NCBI GenBank assembly: GCA_029449235.1 | Contig: JANATG010000004.1 | Coordinates: 372,001-436,000 of the forward strand | Direction: 5' to 3' | DNA: 64,000 bases | From: Linnemannia schmuckeri | Lineage: Eukaryota > Mortierellomycota > Mortierellomycetes > Mortierellales > Mortierellaceae | Shown: one piece after another, positions 32,500 to 41,853 of the stretch | How positions within the stretch are numbered: position 1 is the first letter of the stretch | Layout of the letters: the number at the start of each line of letters is the position of its first letter | Notes under the pieces: model-generated | The model's database searches: none | What the model saw: the letters and a program-made list of their open reading frames with translations, nothing else | What the model was told of the DNA's origin: nothing | Position numbers and translations under genes: made by a program

Positions 32500-33137
32500 G
32501 AGCATCAGATGTAAACGAGCGCCTTGTACGTGCCATTGGCTCTGGCATCGAACCTTGATATTCTCTCAAGTGCCCACTCACAGTTCTCAAACGGGACATA
32601 GGTTTATTTGATAACCCAAAACGATAGCTACCATTGGGGGCGAGGCCATCAATATTTTTAGGTCATATTGTGCATCAACAGCACGCCCAATATATAGATC
32701 AGTAATTGGATTCCGCCAAGTAACCTTGATATTCCCTCTTGAGGAGAACTCACACTATGAACCCCCGGATGGAGCTGGCGACTTCATGGTGAATCGAATG
32801 TTCGCTAATGTTGAGGACAAAGCACGCAGGCACCATTCGGTTTACCCAGGAACAGCGTCTCACTCAGGGGCAATTGTATGAGCTCGTGAGAGAATTAAGA
32901 TTGGTCTGGAAGAACCAACCACGTATCCAGTAATTGGCTTGCTTCCAATGTTCTTAAAGAGACCAAAAAATGCTCGCAACGCCCCCAGCGTTTGGTTCGC
33001 TCAGGAAAGCGACTTTTCACCTGAAGGCTGTCATGGGGTCCCAAAGGAATATTAAGGTTTGCCCATAGGAGCCAATGGCATGTTTAGGTAATATATGATA
33101 GTTTCATAGACGGTTCTTCTACTTTACCCCCACTCCT
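32500..33137. other. intergenic with a short repeated block
   Basis: AACCTTGATATTC(T/C)CTC with a following ACTCACA occurs at about 32552 and 32724. No gene seen. Confidence 0.35.
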
Positions 33138-33370
33138 CCTAATAACCACGCCTCCACCCTTCCTAACAACTGCACCTTCCAATAACCGCACCTTCGCTCT
33201 CCCTAACAACCACGCCTCCTACTCACTAGTATAAATACTTCCTTTTTGTATAATAAACAGCGTTCCTAGCCTTTTCTCCTTGTCTCTTGCGCTCTCTTAT
33301 CCTCACTCTCGTCCTTGTTCCTTCTATTCTCTTATTCATATGCTCTCATTCTGTTGTTATTATATATTAG
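33138..33370 (+). promoter_or_regulatory. LTR-like promoter block, copy 3, with four about 22 bp repeats upstream
   Basis: Four degenerate units built on AATAACCACGCCTCC / AACAACCACGCCTCC (33138-33225) precede AGTATAAATACTTCC, TTTTTGTATAATAAACAG and CTCGTCCTTGTTCC. The TATA and AATAAA spaced by about 15-20 bp is LTR-like. No adjacent retrotransposon ORF. Confidence 0.4.
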
Positions 33371-33699
33371 CTGGCTACTGCGTGCAGTTAGGCCGATTCG
33401 TGTAATCGTCGTGATCATTCTACATGTCGGCGTGAACTTGTGACAGTCTCCAAAGTCGGAAGAGATAGTCATAGCAATCCCAGCTCTCATAGGTACCCTT
33501 GAATTTTTCCTTAATTCCCTTGAAATTTCGCTGTGCAACGACGATGGTGATTGTCAGCTGGCGGAGTAACAAGGGACACGACGAGATAATAATATCGATC
33601 ATGGTTGCACAAGGGAAATTTCAAGGGAGCTGAGGAAAATTCGAGGATATGTGCAATAGCAAGAGACAAGCTGAAGGGGCTTAGAGCACGAACCATTTT

Positions 33700-33951
33700 A
33701 TCTTTGAAATAAAGACTTTGACTTTTGCTGTGCGTTTTGCTGGGCCTTTTGCTTTGCCTTTCGCATTGCTTGGCCGACTTGGCCAGACCGATCGCGAGCA
33801 CGACGTGGTAGTCCGGCATCCTTGGCCGTCCGACAGATCCACCGATCATGTTTAACAAGCCCTCGGCGACCTTGTAGAACTCGTCTTTCCGACAAACTTG
33901 GGCGTCCCATGTGTGCTTCCAGAAATTGGTGTTGTTGTAAAAGTCGCTCAA
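33700..33951 (-). pseudogene. ORF fragment, possibly a Fanzor/TnpB-like relic
   Basis: The minus-strand frame reads DFYNNTNFWKHTWDAQVCRK, then DEFYKVAEGLLNMIGGSVGR and VVLAIGLAKSAKQ, after which it degrades into low-complexity sequence. The order W-D, an amphipathic helix, IGGS(V/I)G and V-x-x-IGL resembles, from memory, the segment before the RuvC/zinc part of Fanzor-like proteins in Mortierella genomes. No catalytic residues or zinc cysteines follow, so it is at most a remnant. The family call is weak. Confidence 0.25.
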
Positions 33952-34462
33952 GTCGCCTCAAAAGCCAGACGCGCTCTAAGTTTGGTTCTTCTAGCGTGTT
34001 TTAGGATCTAGATCTGTCTCCCTTTATCCATTTTTGGCTAATCGTGGTCCAATAATCACGATCCCTCTAACACTATGGTATCTTTAAAAAAAACTCGTTT
34101 CATTTCTATTCCTCACATCTTCACAGCAAACCCACTCAGCTGCCTAAAATTTCCGTACAGATTCCCTTTCCCTGTTCTCCTTCTAAATGAAGTTTTCCAG
34201 AGCTACCTGTTGAGATTAGGTGCTGCAATAGGGCAGCAACCCTGTTTAAGTGATGAACTCAGAAATGAATGTGGCTGGACAGGATCACAAAAAGGTGCTG
34301 CCATCGCCGACCTGAATAAAATTACTTTTCTTTCTCGTCTCCATTTTCCTATTGAACAGTAAGCGAGCATGTCTGCGGAGAGTGGGGAGCAAGATTAAGT
34401 TTTTTATGACTCTAAGACCATGCTGGGAAATGATTGGAGATAGCGTTATATATGGCCTTTTA

Positions 34463-34837
34463 CTATCCAAACCTAACATACGTTGGAAAGGGAGCAGCAT
34501 ATTCACCGGACTGTCTCGATCCGAGAAACCTTGAGGAACTTGTACAGGCTGAATTTGTGTATAAACATGCGTCCGTATCACAATCATTAGTAGCCTGTCT
34601 TGCACCGCCTGGAATTAAAAGGCATGCACCGTTGGGGGTAGACTCCAGGAATCTTTCAGCACCGGTATCGGCTCGTGTATAAAAAAATGTTCCCTCGGCA
34701 CGCTTCCTTAGATCAGAGGTATCGCTCCTGCTGTTGTGCTTGCTTAAAGGGTCGGCCTCGGCGTGAGGCGGGGGAGCTGCCACGGCAGAAAATACGACAG
34801 AGCATAAGACGAACGGAATAGCGGAGGAAGCTGTCAT
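34463..34837 (-). CDS. small secreted protein with KR-type processing site (124 aa)
   Basis: Start ATG 34837 (MTASSAIPFVLCSVVFSAVA, signal peptide). A short pro-like segment rich in Ala, Pro and His follows, ending in SDLRKRAEG, a kexin-type dibasic site. The mature part of about 70 residues has four cysteines (NGACLL, NDCDTDACLY, NSACTS). It is preceded by leader L4 and a 5' UTR intron whose donor is at AATCTGGTAAG (about 34951). Family not recognised; an effector-like or hormone-like secreted peptide is plausible. Confidence 0.6.
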   Translation of the reverse strand: MTASSAIPFVLCSVVFSAVAAPPPHAEADPLSKHNSRSDTSDLRKRAEGTFFYTRADTGAERFLESTPNGACLLIPGGARQATNDCDTDACLYTNSACTSSSRFLGSRQSGEYAAPFPTYVRFG

Positions 34838-34947
34838 GATGGTATGAGCTGGGCGAAGTTTGTGGAATTGAGAGCAGGACATCAGTTCCGATTAAACATG
34901 GTTACCTCTTGACTGTTATTGTTAAAGAAAAGCTGTCATATAATCTT

Positions 34948-35190
34948 ACCAGATTCTGGCTAACGATGGCTGTGCAGTATTTTTGTTGGCGTTCTTGATA
35001 GTGATCTGTAGCGCACTTGCAAGGGTTCAGTGACGGGGATTGTTCGTATTGCGGCTCTTGCAACGGTGCTTCCGAGGGTCCTTGATGTGATCGTTAAGAG
35101 TGTTAAGAGTGCTGTTGCGATTCTAGAGTCTTGGGGAAAGATCAGATGTGTATCGAAGCAGGACGCTGGGTACGAGCGCCTACTTTATAT
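34948..35190 (-). promoter_or_regulatory. leader copy L4 for the 34837 gene
   Basis: On the minus strand: TATATAAAGTAGG (about 35190), ATCTGATCTTTCCCCAAGAC, then GCAAGAGCCGCAATACGAAC and CAGATCACTATCAAGAACG, ending at the donor in AATCTGGTAAG. The last blocks match L3 closely although the proteins differ. Confidence 0.6.
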
Positions 35191-35284
35191 AGCTGAAGAA
35201 GGTCGTAAACGAAACGAAACGAAACAAATCTAGTTGCCATTCCAGCAAATCAAGGGGTATCGTTCTCAGTTAGGCGTTGAATGA

Positions 35285-35560
35285 GAAAGTTCAAGGGCAC
35301 ACTGAGAAAATGAGAAAGGCCAGAGATATATCAAGGGCACATTGAGAGGGATGAAAAAAGCAAGAAAGAAAGACAAAGTTGAGAAGGATGAAAGTATGAA
35401 CAAGATCAAGGGATGAGAAAAGGTCAGAGGACAGGAATATATCAATGGAGCGGAAATACCAAGCGATGGAAAAAGATCGAGGATAGGGAGCACCAAGCAA
35501 CAGAAAAAAAATCAAGGAAGAGGGGACATCAAGCGAAGGAAAAGAATTAAAGAGGAGCAA
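35285..35560 (-). repeat. CCTTGATC-rich pyrimidine block (minus orientation)
   Basis: ATCAAGG-type motifs recur at about 35289, 35331, 35406 and 35509 in purine-rich + strand DNA; read on the minus strand it resembles 17230-18270. Confidence 0.45.
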
Positions 35561-35574
35561 AATTGTTGGACATA

Positions 35575-35626
35575 ACCTGACTTGTGGCAGCCAAGCGTTC
35601 ATTGCGATGTTGTTTTTCACCTTCGA
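35575..35626 (+). repeat. dispersed repeat R55, copy 3
   Basis: CTTGTGGCAGCCAAGCGTTC followed by ATTGCGATGTTG; diverged but collinear with the other copies. Confidence 0.65.
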
Positions 35627-35649
35627 TGTCACTACTTCTTACAGTCTCA

Positions 35650-36120
35650 TACTAAGACGGAGTAAGTGTTGACTGTTTATTCAATAAAAGCGAATGGTGA
35701 GGGTGGGAAAGATCAATGTTGAAAAAAGGACAAAGGGCAGAGAAGCAAGGCAGCAGAAAACAAAAGGGGAGACCAAGGGTAAAGGAGCAAGGCATCAAAA
35801 AAAGTAAGGGACTAAGGGCAGAGAGAAAGCAAGGAGGAAAGCTAGAAAAATAAGACAGACTAAGGAGGCCGTAAAAAGATATAGAGCAGAGAAAGGAGGG
35901 ATGCAACGATAGAGAGAGAAAAGATCAAAAAGAAAAACGAAGGGGAACAAAGGCGAAAAGACAATGGATCGAAGATAGAGAGTGAAGGCGTCATGGGTTC
36001 AGAAAAATACATAGAGAGGTCCGCTGTTAATCTCCCAACGCAGTGTGTGTATGATGCCAGCTTGACGCATAAGTGTAGTACACCAGTTAAACGCGTCAAT
36101 TATAGTCAAGAGAGAGGTGG
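35650..36120. other. purine-rich spacer, no gene seen
   Basis: AAAG/AGGGAG-type low-complexity sequence between two R55 copies. Confidence 0.4.
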
Positions 36121-36177
36121 AAAAAATTATGGCGATTAACCTAAGTCCGTGAGTGTGCTATGTAAGAGACTCATCAC

Positions 36178-36212
36178 CTGGCTTGTGGTAGCCAAGTGTT
36201 CATAGCGACGTT

Positions 36213-36231
<19 letters not shown>
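36178..36231 (+). repeat. dispersed repeat R55, copy 4
   Basis: CCTGGCTTGTGGTAGCCAAG then TGTTCATAGCGACGTTGC and TTTTTGATCCTTCGATG. It faces the copy at 41024 in inverted orientation, bracketing the right arm. Confidence 0.7.
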
Positions 36232-36243
<12 letters not shown>

Positions 36244-36307
36244 CTAATACTGAAGCAGAATTCAGTACGCGTTGGATTGTTCATCCACTAATAGGGAACA
36301 AGACCTG

Positions 36308-36339
<32 letters not shown>

Positions 36340-36792
36340 GCTTTACTGATAAAAGTGGTTGCAATAGTAATTGAGCTCGGTACAAAAGGATATAATGGGG
36401 AGCATCGTAGTGATGCGAAGATTGTGTGCCTCGGCAATGCTGAAAGGGGTAGCGCCAGCTTCATAGACCCTGACGATGCAGCCCTTAGATTCGATAGGAT
36501 GGTGCTTGGACATCTTGTACTGCTGGTGGAGGTGGAATAAGAGTAGTGGACGCTATGTAATTTTTTTTTGCTTTCTCTTTTCATTAAGGATACGTTCTCG
36601 GAAGCATCGGAAATGATATGATGGCGCTATTTTCGAAAGATTGCTTTTTTCTTTTGAAATAGTCATATAACCATGTTAAATCGTATTCTATTTCTGAGTA
36701 CGATACATTGTGTGAAGGGTTCAGTTGTTATCGTATTGGAGAAAAAAAATACTCTTCTTCAAAGTTTATTTAGTTTCTGCCTTGCCCAGCTC

Positions 36793-36975
36793 TTAGCAAA
36801 TGCATTTGTCAAGTGCCTGGGAACACCTATGCAGGCAGGGTAGGCCTCTAATACCCGAGGGACAACCATCGCAGCATTGACCGTATTTAAACTGACAGTG
36901 GTTACAGTTAGATTGGGCACTTGTAACTAGCAGAGATGCGAGCAAACAAGCAACCCAGAACAAGAGTTTAACCAT
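36793..36975 (-). CDS. nine-cysteine secreted peptide (60 aa), right arm copy
   Basis: Identical to 23151..23333, including the upstream leader intron, leader L3 and palindromic modules, which lie at 37080-37805 here. Two equal copies with complete promoters raise dosage of one peptide, if both are expressed. Confidence 0.65.
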   Translation of the reverse strand: MVKLLFWVACLLASLLVTSAQSNCNHCQFKYGQCCDGCPSGIRGLPCLHRCSQALDKCIC

Positions 36976-37245
36976 AGTGGCACTGTAGAACATGTGGGAA
37001 CCATTGTGGAAATAAGTTAGCGATGGATAGAAATGTATACTCTTAAATGCAATGTGAAAGTACAAGAGTAGAGACTTACAAGGGGTGAAGGCTTTTTCGG
37101 TGGTTGTGAAGGTTGTCTTTAAGCGCTCCTGTGAACGTTCTTGATAGGGATCTGTGGTGATCTGGCGACGGTTCTGTGAGGGAGATCGTTCGTGTGATGA
37201 CTCTTGCGAGGATGCTTGTGATGGTAGGGAAGCTATGGTCTATAT

Positions 37246-37805
37246 ATATGTGTCCGTGTGGCGATGCGATGTGGATAGAACAATGGGATTGTTCTGTTCC
37301 AGTAGTTTGCTCATTTCGCTTGAATGGTTGGTTGTGCCAAGTATAGGCCATGTAATTACACTGCCATATAAATCTCACAACTCTCTAGAAATATACGCGT
37401 GACCATGTAATAATGTGTGGGAAATAGAACAATCCCATCGTTCTGTGCCAACAGCTTGCTCACTTCACTTTCATAGTTAATTGTGCCAAGAGTAGGCTTT
37501 TTCATTACACTGCCATGCAAAAAGTGACAACTCTCTAGAAGATGTATATGTGCGTCCATATAGCAACGCGATGGGAAATAGAACAATCCCATCGTTCTTT
37601 GCCAATAGTTCGCTTATTTCACTTGCATTCTCGATCGCGTCAAGAGTAGGCCATTTAAATACACTGCCACGCAGGAACCCACAACTCTCTAGAATATATA
37701 TATGTGCCCATGTAACAACGCGATGGGAAATAGAACAATCCCATTGTTCTGTTCCAACAGTCTGCTCATTTCACTTGCATGACCGATCGTACCAAGAGTA
37801 GGCCA
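37246..37805 (-). promoter_or_regulatory. right-arm copy of the four palindromic promoter modules
   Basis: Mirror of 22321-22880. Palindromes lie at 37277-37295, 37426-37444, 37580-37598 and 37732-37750. Confidence 0.7.
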
Positions 37806-37810
37806 ATTAT

Positions 37811-38664
37811 TTACACTGCCACATGAGTCGGACATTCAATTACAGCGACGCGAGAGGGCAGAGAAGTGCTAAAGTCTGTAAACTTGTGGCATGTGGTATG
37901 AAGGACGATGTGATTGGAAGAAGGGATACAAACAGGTAACGTTAGACTGAACAAACTCACAACAAGAAGACAAAGCTGATAGCAATCAATCCAGCGTACA
38001 TCGACACCATCGACTATGGAGGAGTCAAGGCCAAGCCACAGGACATGAGCAAGGCGTCTAGGATTTTGGGGTATGGTTTTCGGGGGACGGAAAATCAAAA
38101 GTAACAAGTGAGCTGGCAATGAAGAAAACAAGTATAATCTGAGGCCTGCTGAGCAGGAAGGCGGCCACCGACATACAGTGCATATTCTCCATCAATGCCG
38201 TCCTTATTCTCCGTCTTCTGTACCAACTATCAGCAATCTTTATCGGGTGGGAGCACATCGATCGAATCACATCGCAGTACAAGAAGGCAGTTCACCAAAC
38301 CTACACCTACCTAAGTCACCTCCCAACGGTATTCTGTACCACGCCAGATTTTGCGTGTTCCGAAACCCCTCAAGGACGACTTTGCCGAACAACATATCAG
38401 CACACTGCACCCGAGAATAATCCACAAAGAACTTATCGGATACCTTACCCATTGTCGCTTTCAGAATCTCCAAGACGAGACACATCTCCTCTAGTCAACC
38501 CGCTCACAGCCAGCAGATACATCAAACACAACCTCATCGCCCACATATGCCAACTGATGAGAGGGCGCGACATTACGATGCAGAATGTGAGAGCACCAAA
38601 AGATGAGCAAGTGTTACTGTCGAAAATACTCACGCTGGAGGCCTCCCGGAAACATGACAAGTAA
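37811..38664 (+). pseudogene. LINE 3' ORF relic, right arm copy
   Basis: Same broken frames as 21462..22315, in opposite orientation and with the same stop and frameshift, which shows that the damage predates the arm duplication. Confidence 0.5.
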
Positions 38665-38999
38665 CTCGGGAAGAACAGCATATTCTATTTGAAAGACATT
38701 ATTAACGAGGATCACACTCAAACCAACCTGTGAAAGAATATAAAAACAACATTAGACAAGCAGAGCAAATCCAAGGACCTGGTACACAGACGTATGCCAG
38801 GCAATATCAGAGCACCACCCCCCCTCCCCCCCCCCACATTGATGTCGTTATGCGGGAGTGTGGGACCGATGAAGAGGAGGACGTCCGAGAAGAGAAACAA
38901 CTACAACATCAGCCTCCAGAAAAAAGGAAAATCAAAAGAAAAGAAAAAGGGGACAGTAATCAAGAGGACACAAGAGCAACGGGAACGACGGTTGCAATA

Positions 39000-39038
39000 C
39001 CTGGCTTGTGGCAGCCAAGCGTTCATAGCGAAGTTACT
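39000..39038 (+). repeat. dispersed repeat R55, copy 5 (right-arm mirror of copy 2)
   Basis: CTGGCTTGTGGCAGCCAAGC then GTTCATAGCGAAGTTAC, equal to the 21089 copy. Confidence 0.65.
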
Positions 39039-39318
39039 CCATTATTAATCTCCGTCAACAACCAGATTCGCAGTCCAGGTATATTGAGGAAAATGCGGGG
39101 AGAAGCAGAATGAGAGTCCTTCGATTTAGCCATGGGAATATTAATGAGGATGATAGAGGGAAGGTTTCTTTTATTCAGGTGCAGGTGCAGAAGAGTATGA
39201 GCTTGATAGTCTCAGGTTCTTTTCTAATATGTCGCATAACACTTTGCAAAGATAACTCCCTGGATTTAGCGATGTGGGACAGTGGAATAAATTCCGTCAA
39301 TGCTGCTGCTTTCACCTA

Positions 39319-39486
39319 TTAGATGGCGATGACATGGAGGATGGCGTGCATAATGGACTCGGACCAGGAGTAGGTGGGTGGTTTATTGGGCTTGTCCTCG
39401 ATGGCATGGATGGTTTGCAACATAACAGAGGTCATGGCGAATGCGATCGAAAAGAAAAGAAGAGTACGGGAAGAGCGTGCAATCAT
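39319..39486 (-). CDS. mini secreted peptide candidate, right arm copy
   Basis: Exact mirror of 20640..20807, with the same TATATAATAAA block upstream on the minus strand. Confidence 0.35.
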   Translation of the reverse strand: MIARSSRTLLFFSIAFAMTSVMLQTIHAIEDKPNKPPTYSWSESIMHAILHVIAI

Positions 39487-40068
39487 GGCGGAGCTATAAT
39501 TTGGAAGTTTGAAGGACTTGAAGCCTGGATAATGGAGGGAATGAAGTTAACAGATGTAATAGCAACAGAGGACAGTGAGAGGGAACAGAGGGAGGTGGTC
39601 AGGAAGGGTAGATGAACAGAAGGTTGAGGCAAAAAGGAATGAGATTTATTATATAAAGAGCCAGGGTATTTAAGTATGTAGAATACAGGACAATAGGGGG
39701 TGTAGAATGGAAGATAGAAGACAGGGTTGAGGAGAGACTGGAGCTAGGAATGCAAAAACGGGCTAAGTACTATGATACTGTGAGATACATCTGCCGAAGA
39801 TGCATGCACAAGGCATGTAGATTTTTACGTACATGCGAGTTTAAGAGGCACTATGCACGGGAGGTGCTATTTTTCCCACAGCAGCCGTAGATTCATGCAT
39901 AGAAAGGCATTTTTTTTACGTACAAGCGAGTCCAGAAGCGCTATGCACAGGAGGCGCTATCTTTTACACGGCAGCGGGAAGTAGTATGCGCAAGTGGATC
40001 CAAGAGATGCATTTCCCCACCGCTTATCGAATTTTAGTTGAGTAAGAATAGGAAGAATAACTAGATTA

Positions 40069-40114
40069 GGGTAGCCAAGCGTTCATAGCGACGTTGCTTT
40101 TTGATCCTTCGATA
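40069..40114 (+). repeat. dispersed repeat R55, copy 6 (mirror of copy 1)
   Basis: GTAGCCAAGCGTTCATAGCG then ACGTTGCTTTTTGATCC; continues in frame with a 82-codon ORF of unknown nature. Confidence 0.65.
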
Positions 40115-40620
40115 TTGGATTGTTCACCCACTAATAGGGAACATGAGTTGGGTTTAGACCGTTGTGAGACAGATTGTATTTACCTTTATGACGAAACGTT
40201 TGATGCAATAGTAATTGAACTTGGTACAAGAGGAACCGTTCATTCGGATAATTGGTATTTGGGCAAGCCTAGGCAGGCAATGGTCCGAAGCTATCATCCG
40301 TTGGGTTATGGCAGAATGCGTCTACGCAAGAGCCCGTGCTAGAACGTGACGATTACCGCCTTTTCCGATTTTTAGTCGGATACGAATAGATCTGTGGATC
40401 ACGAATCATACTACAAGGAGCTGATCTCACAAGGCGGGAAGGCTTTGTAAGAGTCCTGCTAATATAATTGCAGATACTGGGTGAGACAAATCCATTGCAG
40501 ACGATTTTTTTAGCAACAGTGTATTGTAATCGTGCGAGTAACCCTGTCGCTACGAGACGACGAGATTCAGGCTTTAGTTGCACAGATTTGTTATTTTGAG
40601 ATCGCATCCCTCTTTGTCTT

Positions 40621-40905
40621 GTTGCAAAATAAGGTGGTGGCTAGGCAGCGGTGGCGATGCCTTAGATTAGCAGTCATATTCTTTGTAGACATAGTATTAG
40701 TAGTGCGCCCAGCCCTCTTGTCTGCTCTTTGTCCTTTTACACATCACTTCCTGGACCAGAGCAGTACTGACAAGAGTTTCGCTGGCGCGCTGCAGTGTAT
40801 CGTTTCGTGTGGATCCTTAGGACGCTATTATCACTACCCCCGTACCAATTGAGGACTTAACAGCGGTCCTACAACTCTGGCCTTCGACCCTCTCCCTGAG
40901 TAACA
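40621..40905 (+). repeat. 285 bp direct repeat, copy 2
   Basis: Same-strand copy of 25584..25868, one base from the end of the right inverted arm. The junction reads TTTGTCTT|GTTGCAAAAT. Confidence 0.9.
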
Positions 40906-41023
40906 TCATGCCGCTTTCAGTGCGATCTACCCCTTAAGTGGAGCATGGATCCTTTACCTGGCACTGAACAGTCCACTCAAATGCGCCCTCGAATTTGAAG
41001 GAAGCAAAGATTGAAAGAGCTGA

Positions 41024-41082
41024 AATCGAAGGATCAAAAAGCAGCGTCGCTATGAACGATAGGCTGCCACAAGCCAATTTGT
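41024..41082 (-). repeat. dispersed repeat R55, copy 7
   Basis: Minus-strand GGCTTGTGGCAGCCTATCG then TTCATAGCGACGCTGC and TTTTTGATCCTTCGATT. Inverted relative to the copy at 36178. Confidence 0.65.
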
Positions 41083-41853
41083 GTGCCTCTTACGGAAACA
41101 TTTACGGACTTGGATAGTCCGTCAACATTCCTTTTTCCGCCTCTGGACTTTCAGAGATCCATAGTTGGCGCGCTTAACGTTTGTAGATACTCATGCGTAA
41201 AATTGGTATCATAAACACATCACGTCTGGAGAATAACGGCGAACAACTCCGCAATTTCTTTCTCCCATGAACCCCCTTTGCGGCTGCCTCTCTCGCTCTG
41301 AGAAAAAGAAGGAGGGAGGGAAGGAGGGGGGTGTTAAGGGCGACGGCGTTGGGTGGAGGCTCGATAAGCTCATAGAACGAATGGTGAGATGGGCCGTTGT
41401 TTGTTGTTTATTCCTGATTAACTTTTTTCTTTCAGGGATATGTCGGAAGTTGAAAAAGGTTATTTGTCTTTGATTCTTTGATCTGGGACCCTTCTAAACA
41501 AACGACAAGAGAGGAGCGGCCAAAAAATGTGTGCTAAGAGTAACATGGTCACGCAAATTGCCGTTAGATGGAAGAGAGGGAGATGAACGGATACTTCGCA
41601 TGTGTATGTGAAGAATTCAGGCCAGGACGTTTTAAAGGGGACGTCGGTCGAGAATACAACCCACTTTTTTTGAACCTATTCTTTTCTTTCCTCGTTTTCT
41701 CTCTTTTTTATTGCCACCCCTCACTTTCTTCTCTTTCACTTTTCGTTGTCACCCTCTTACTCACTCTTCACTCTTCCTCACCATCCTCGCTTCCTTCTTC
41801 CCGTGCCTCTCCTCTCTCTCTCCTCACTCACACCTCCACAACAAACCCCAACA
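41083..41853. promoter_or_regulatory. upstream region of FMO-B
   Basis: GAGGGAGGGAAGGAGGGGGG purine run at about 41310, then a strongly CT-rich leader from about 41690. No gene seen. Confidence 0.45.

Larger units (their letters stand above)
36410..40619 (-). repeat. right arm of the 4.2 kb inverted repeat
   Basis: Reverse-complement copy of 19507..23716 (coordinates sum to 60126). It ends at 40619, one base before the 285 bp direct repeat. On the other side, weak similarity continues to about 36390. Confidence 0.93.

Noticed and set aside
40532..40852. 106-codon plus-strand ORF across 40620
   Set aside because: It spans the artificial junction of the right arm and the 285 bp repeat, so it cannot be an old gene; the 25582 counterpart differs upstream.
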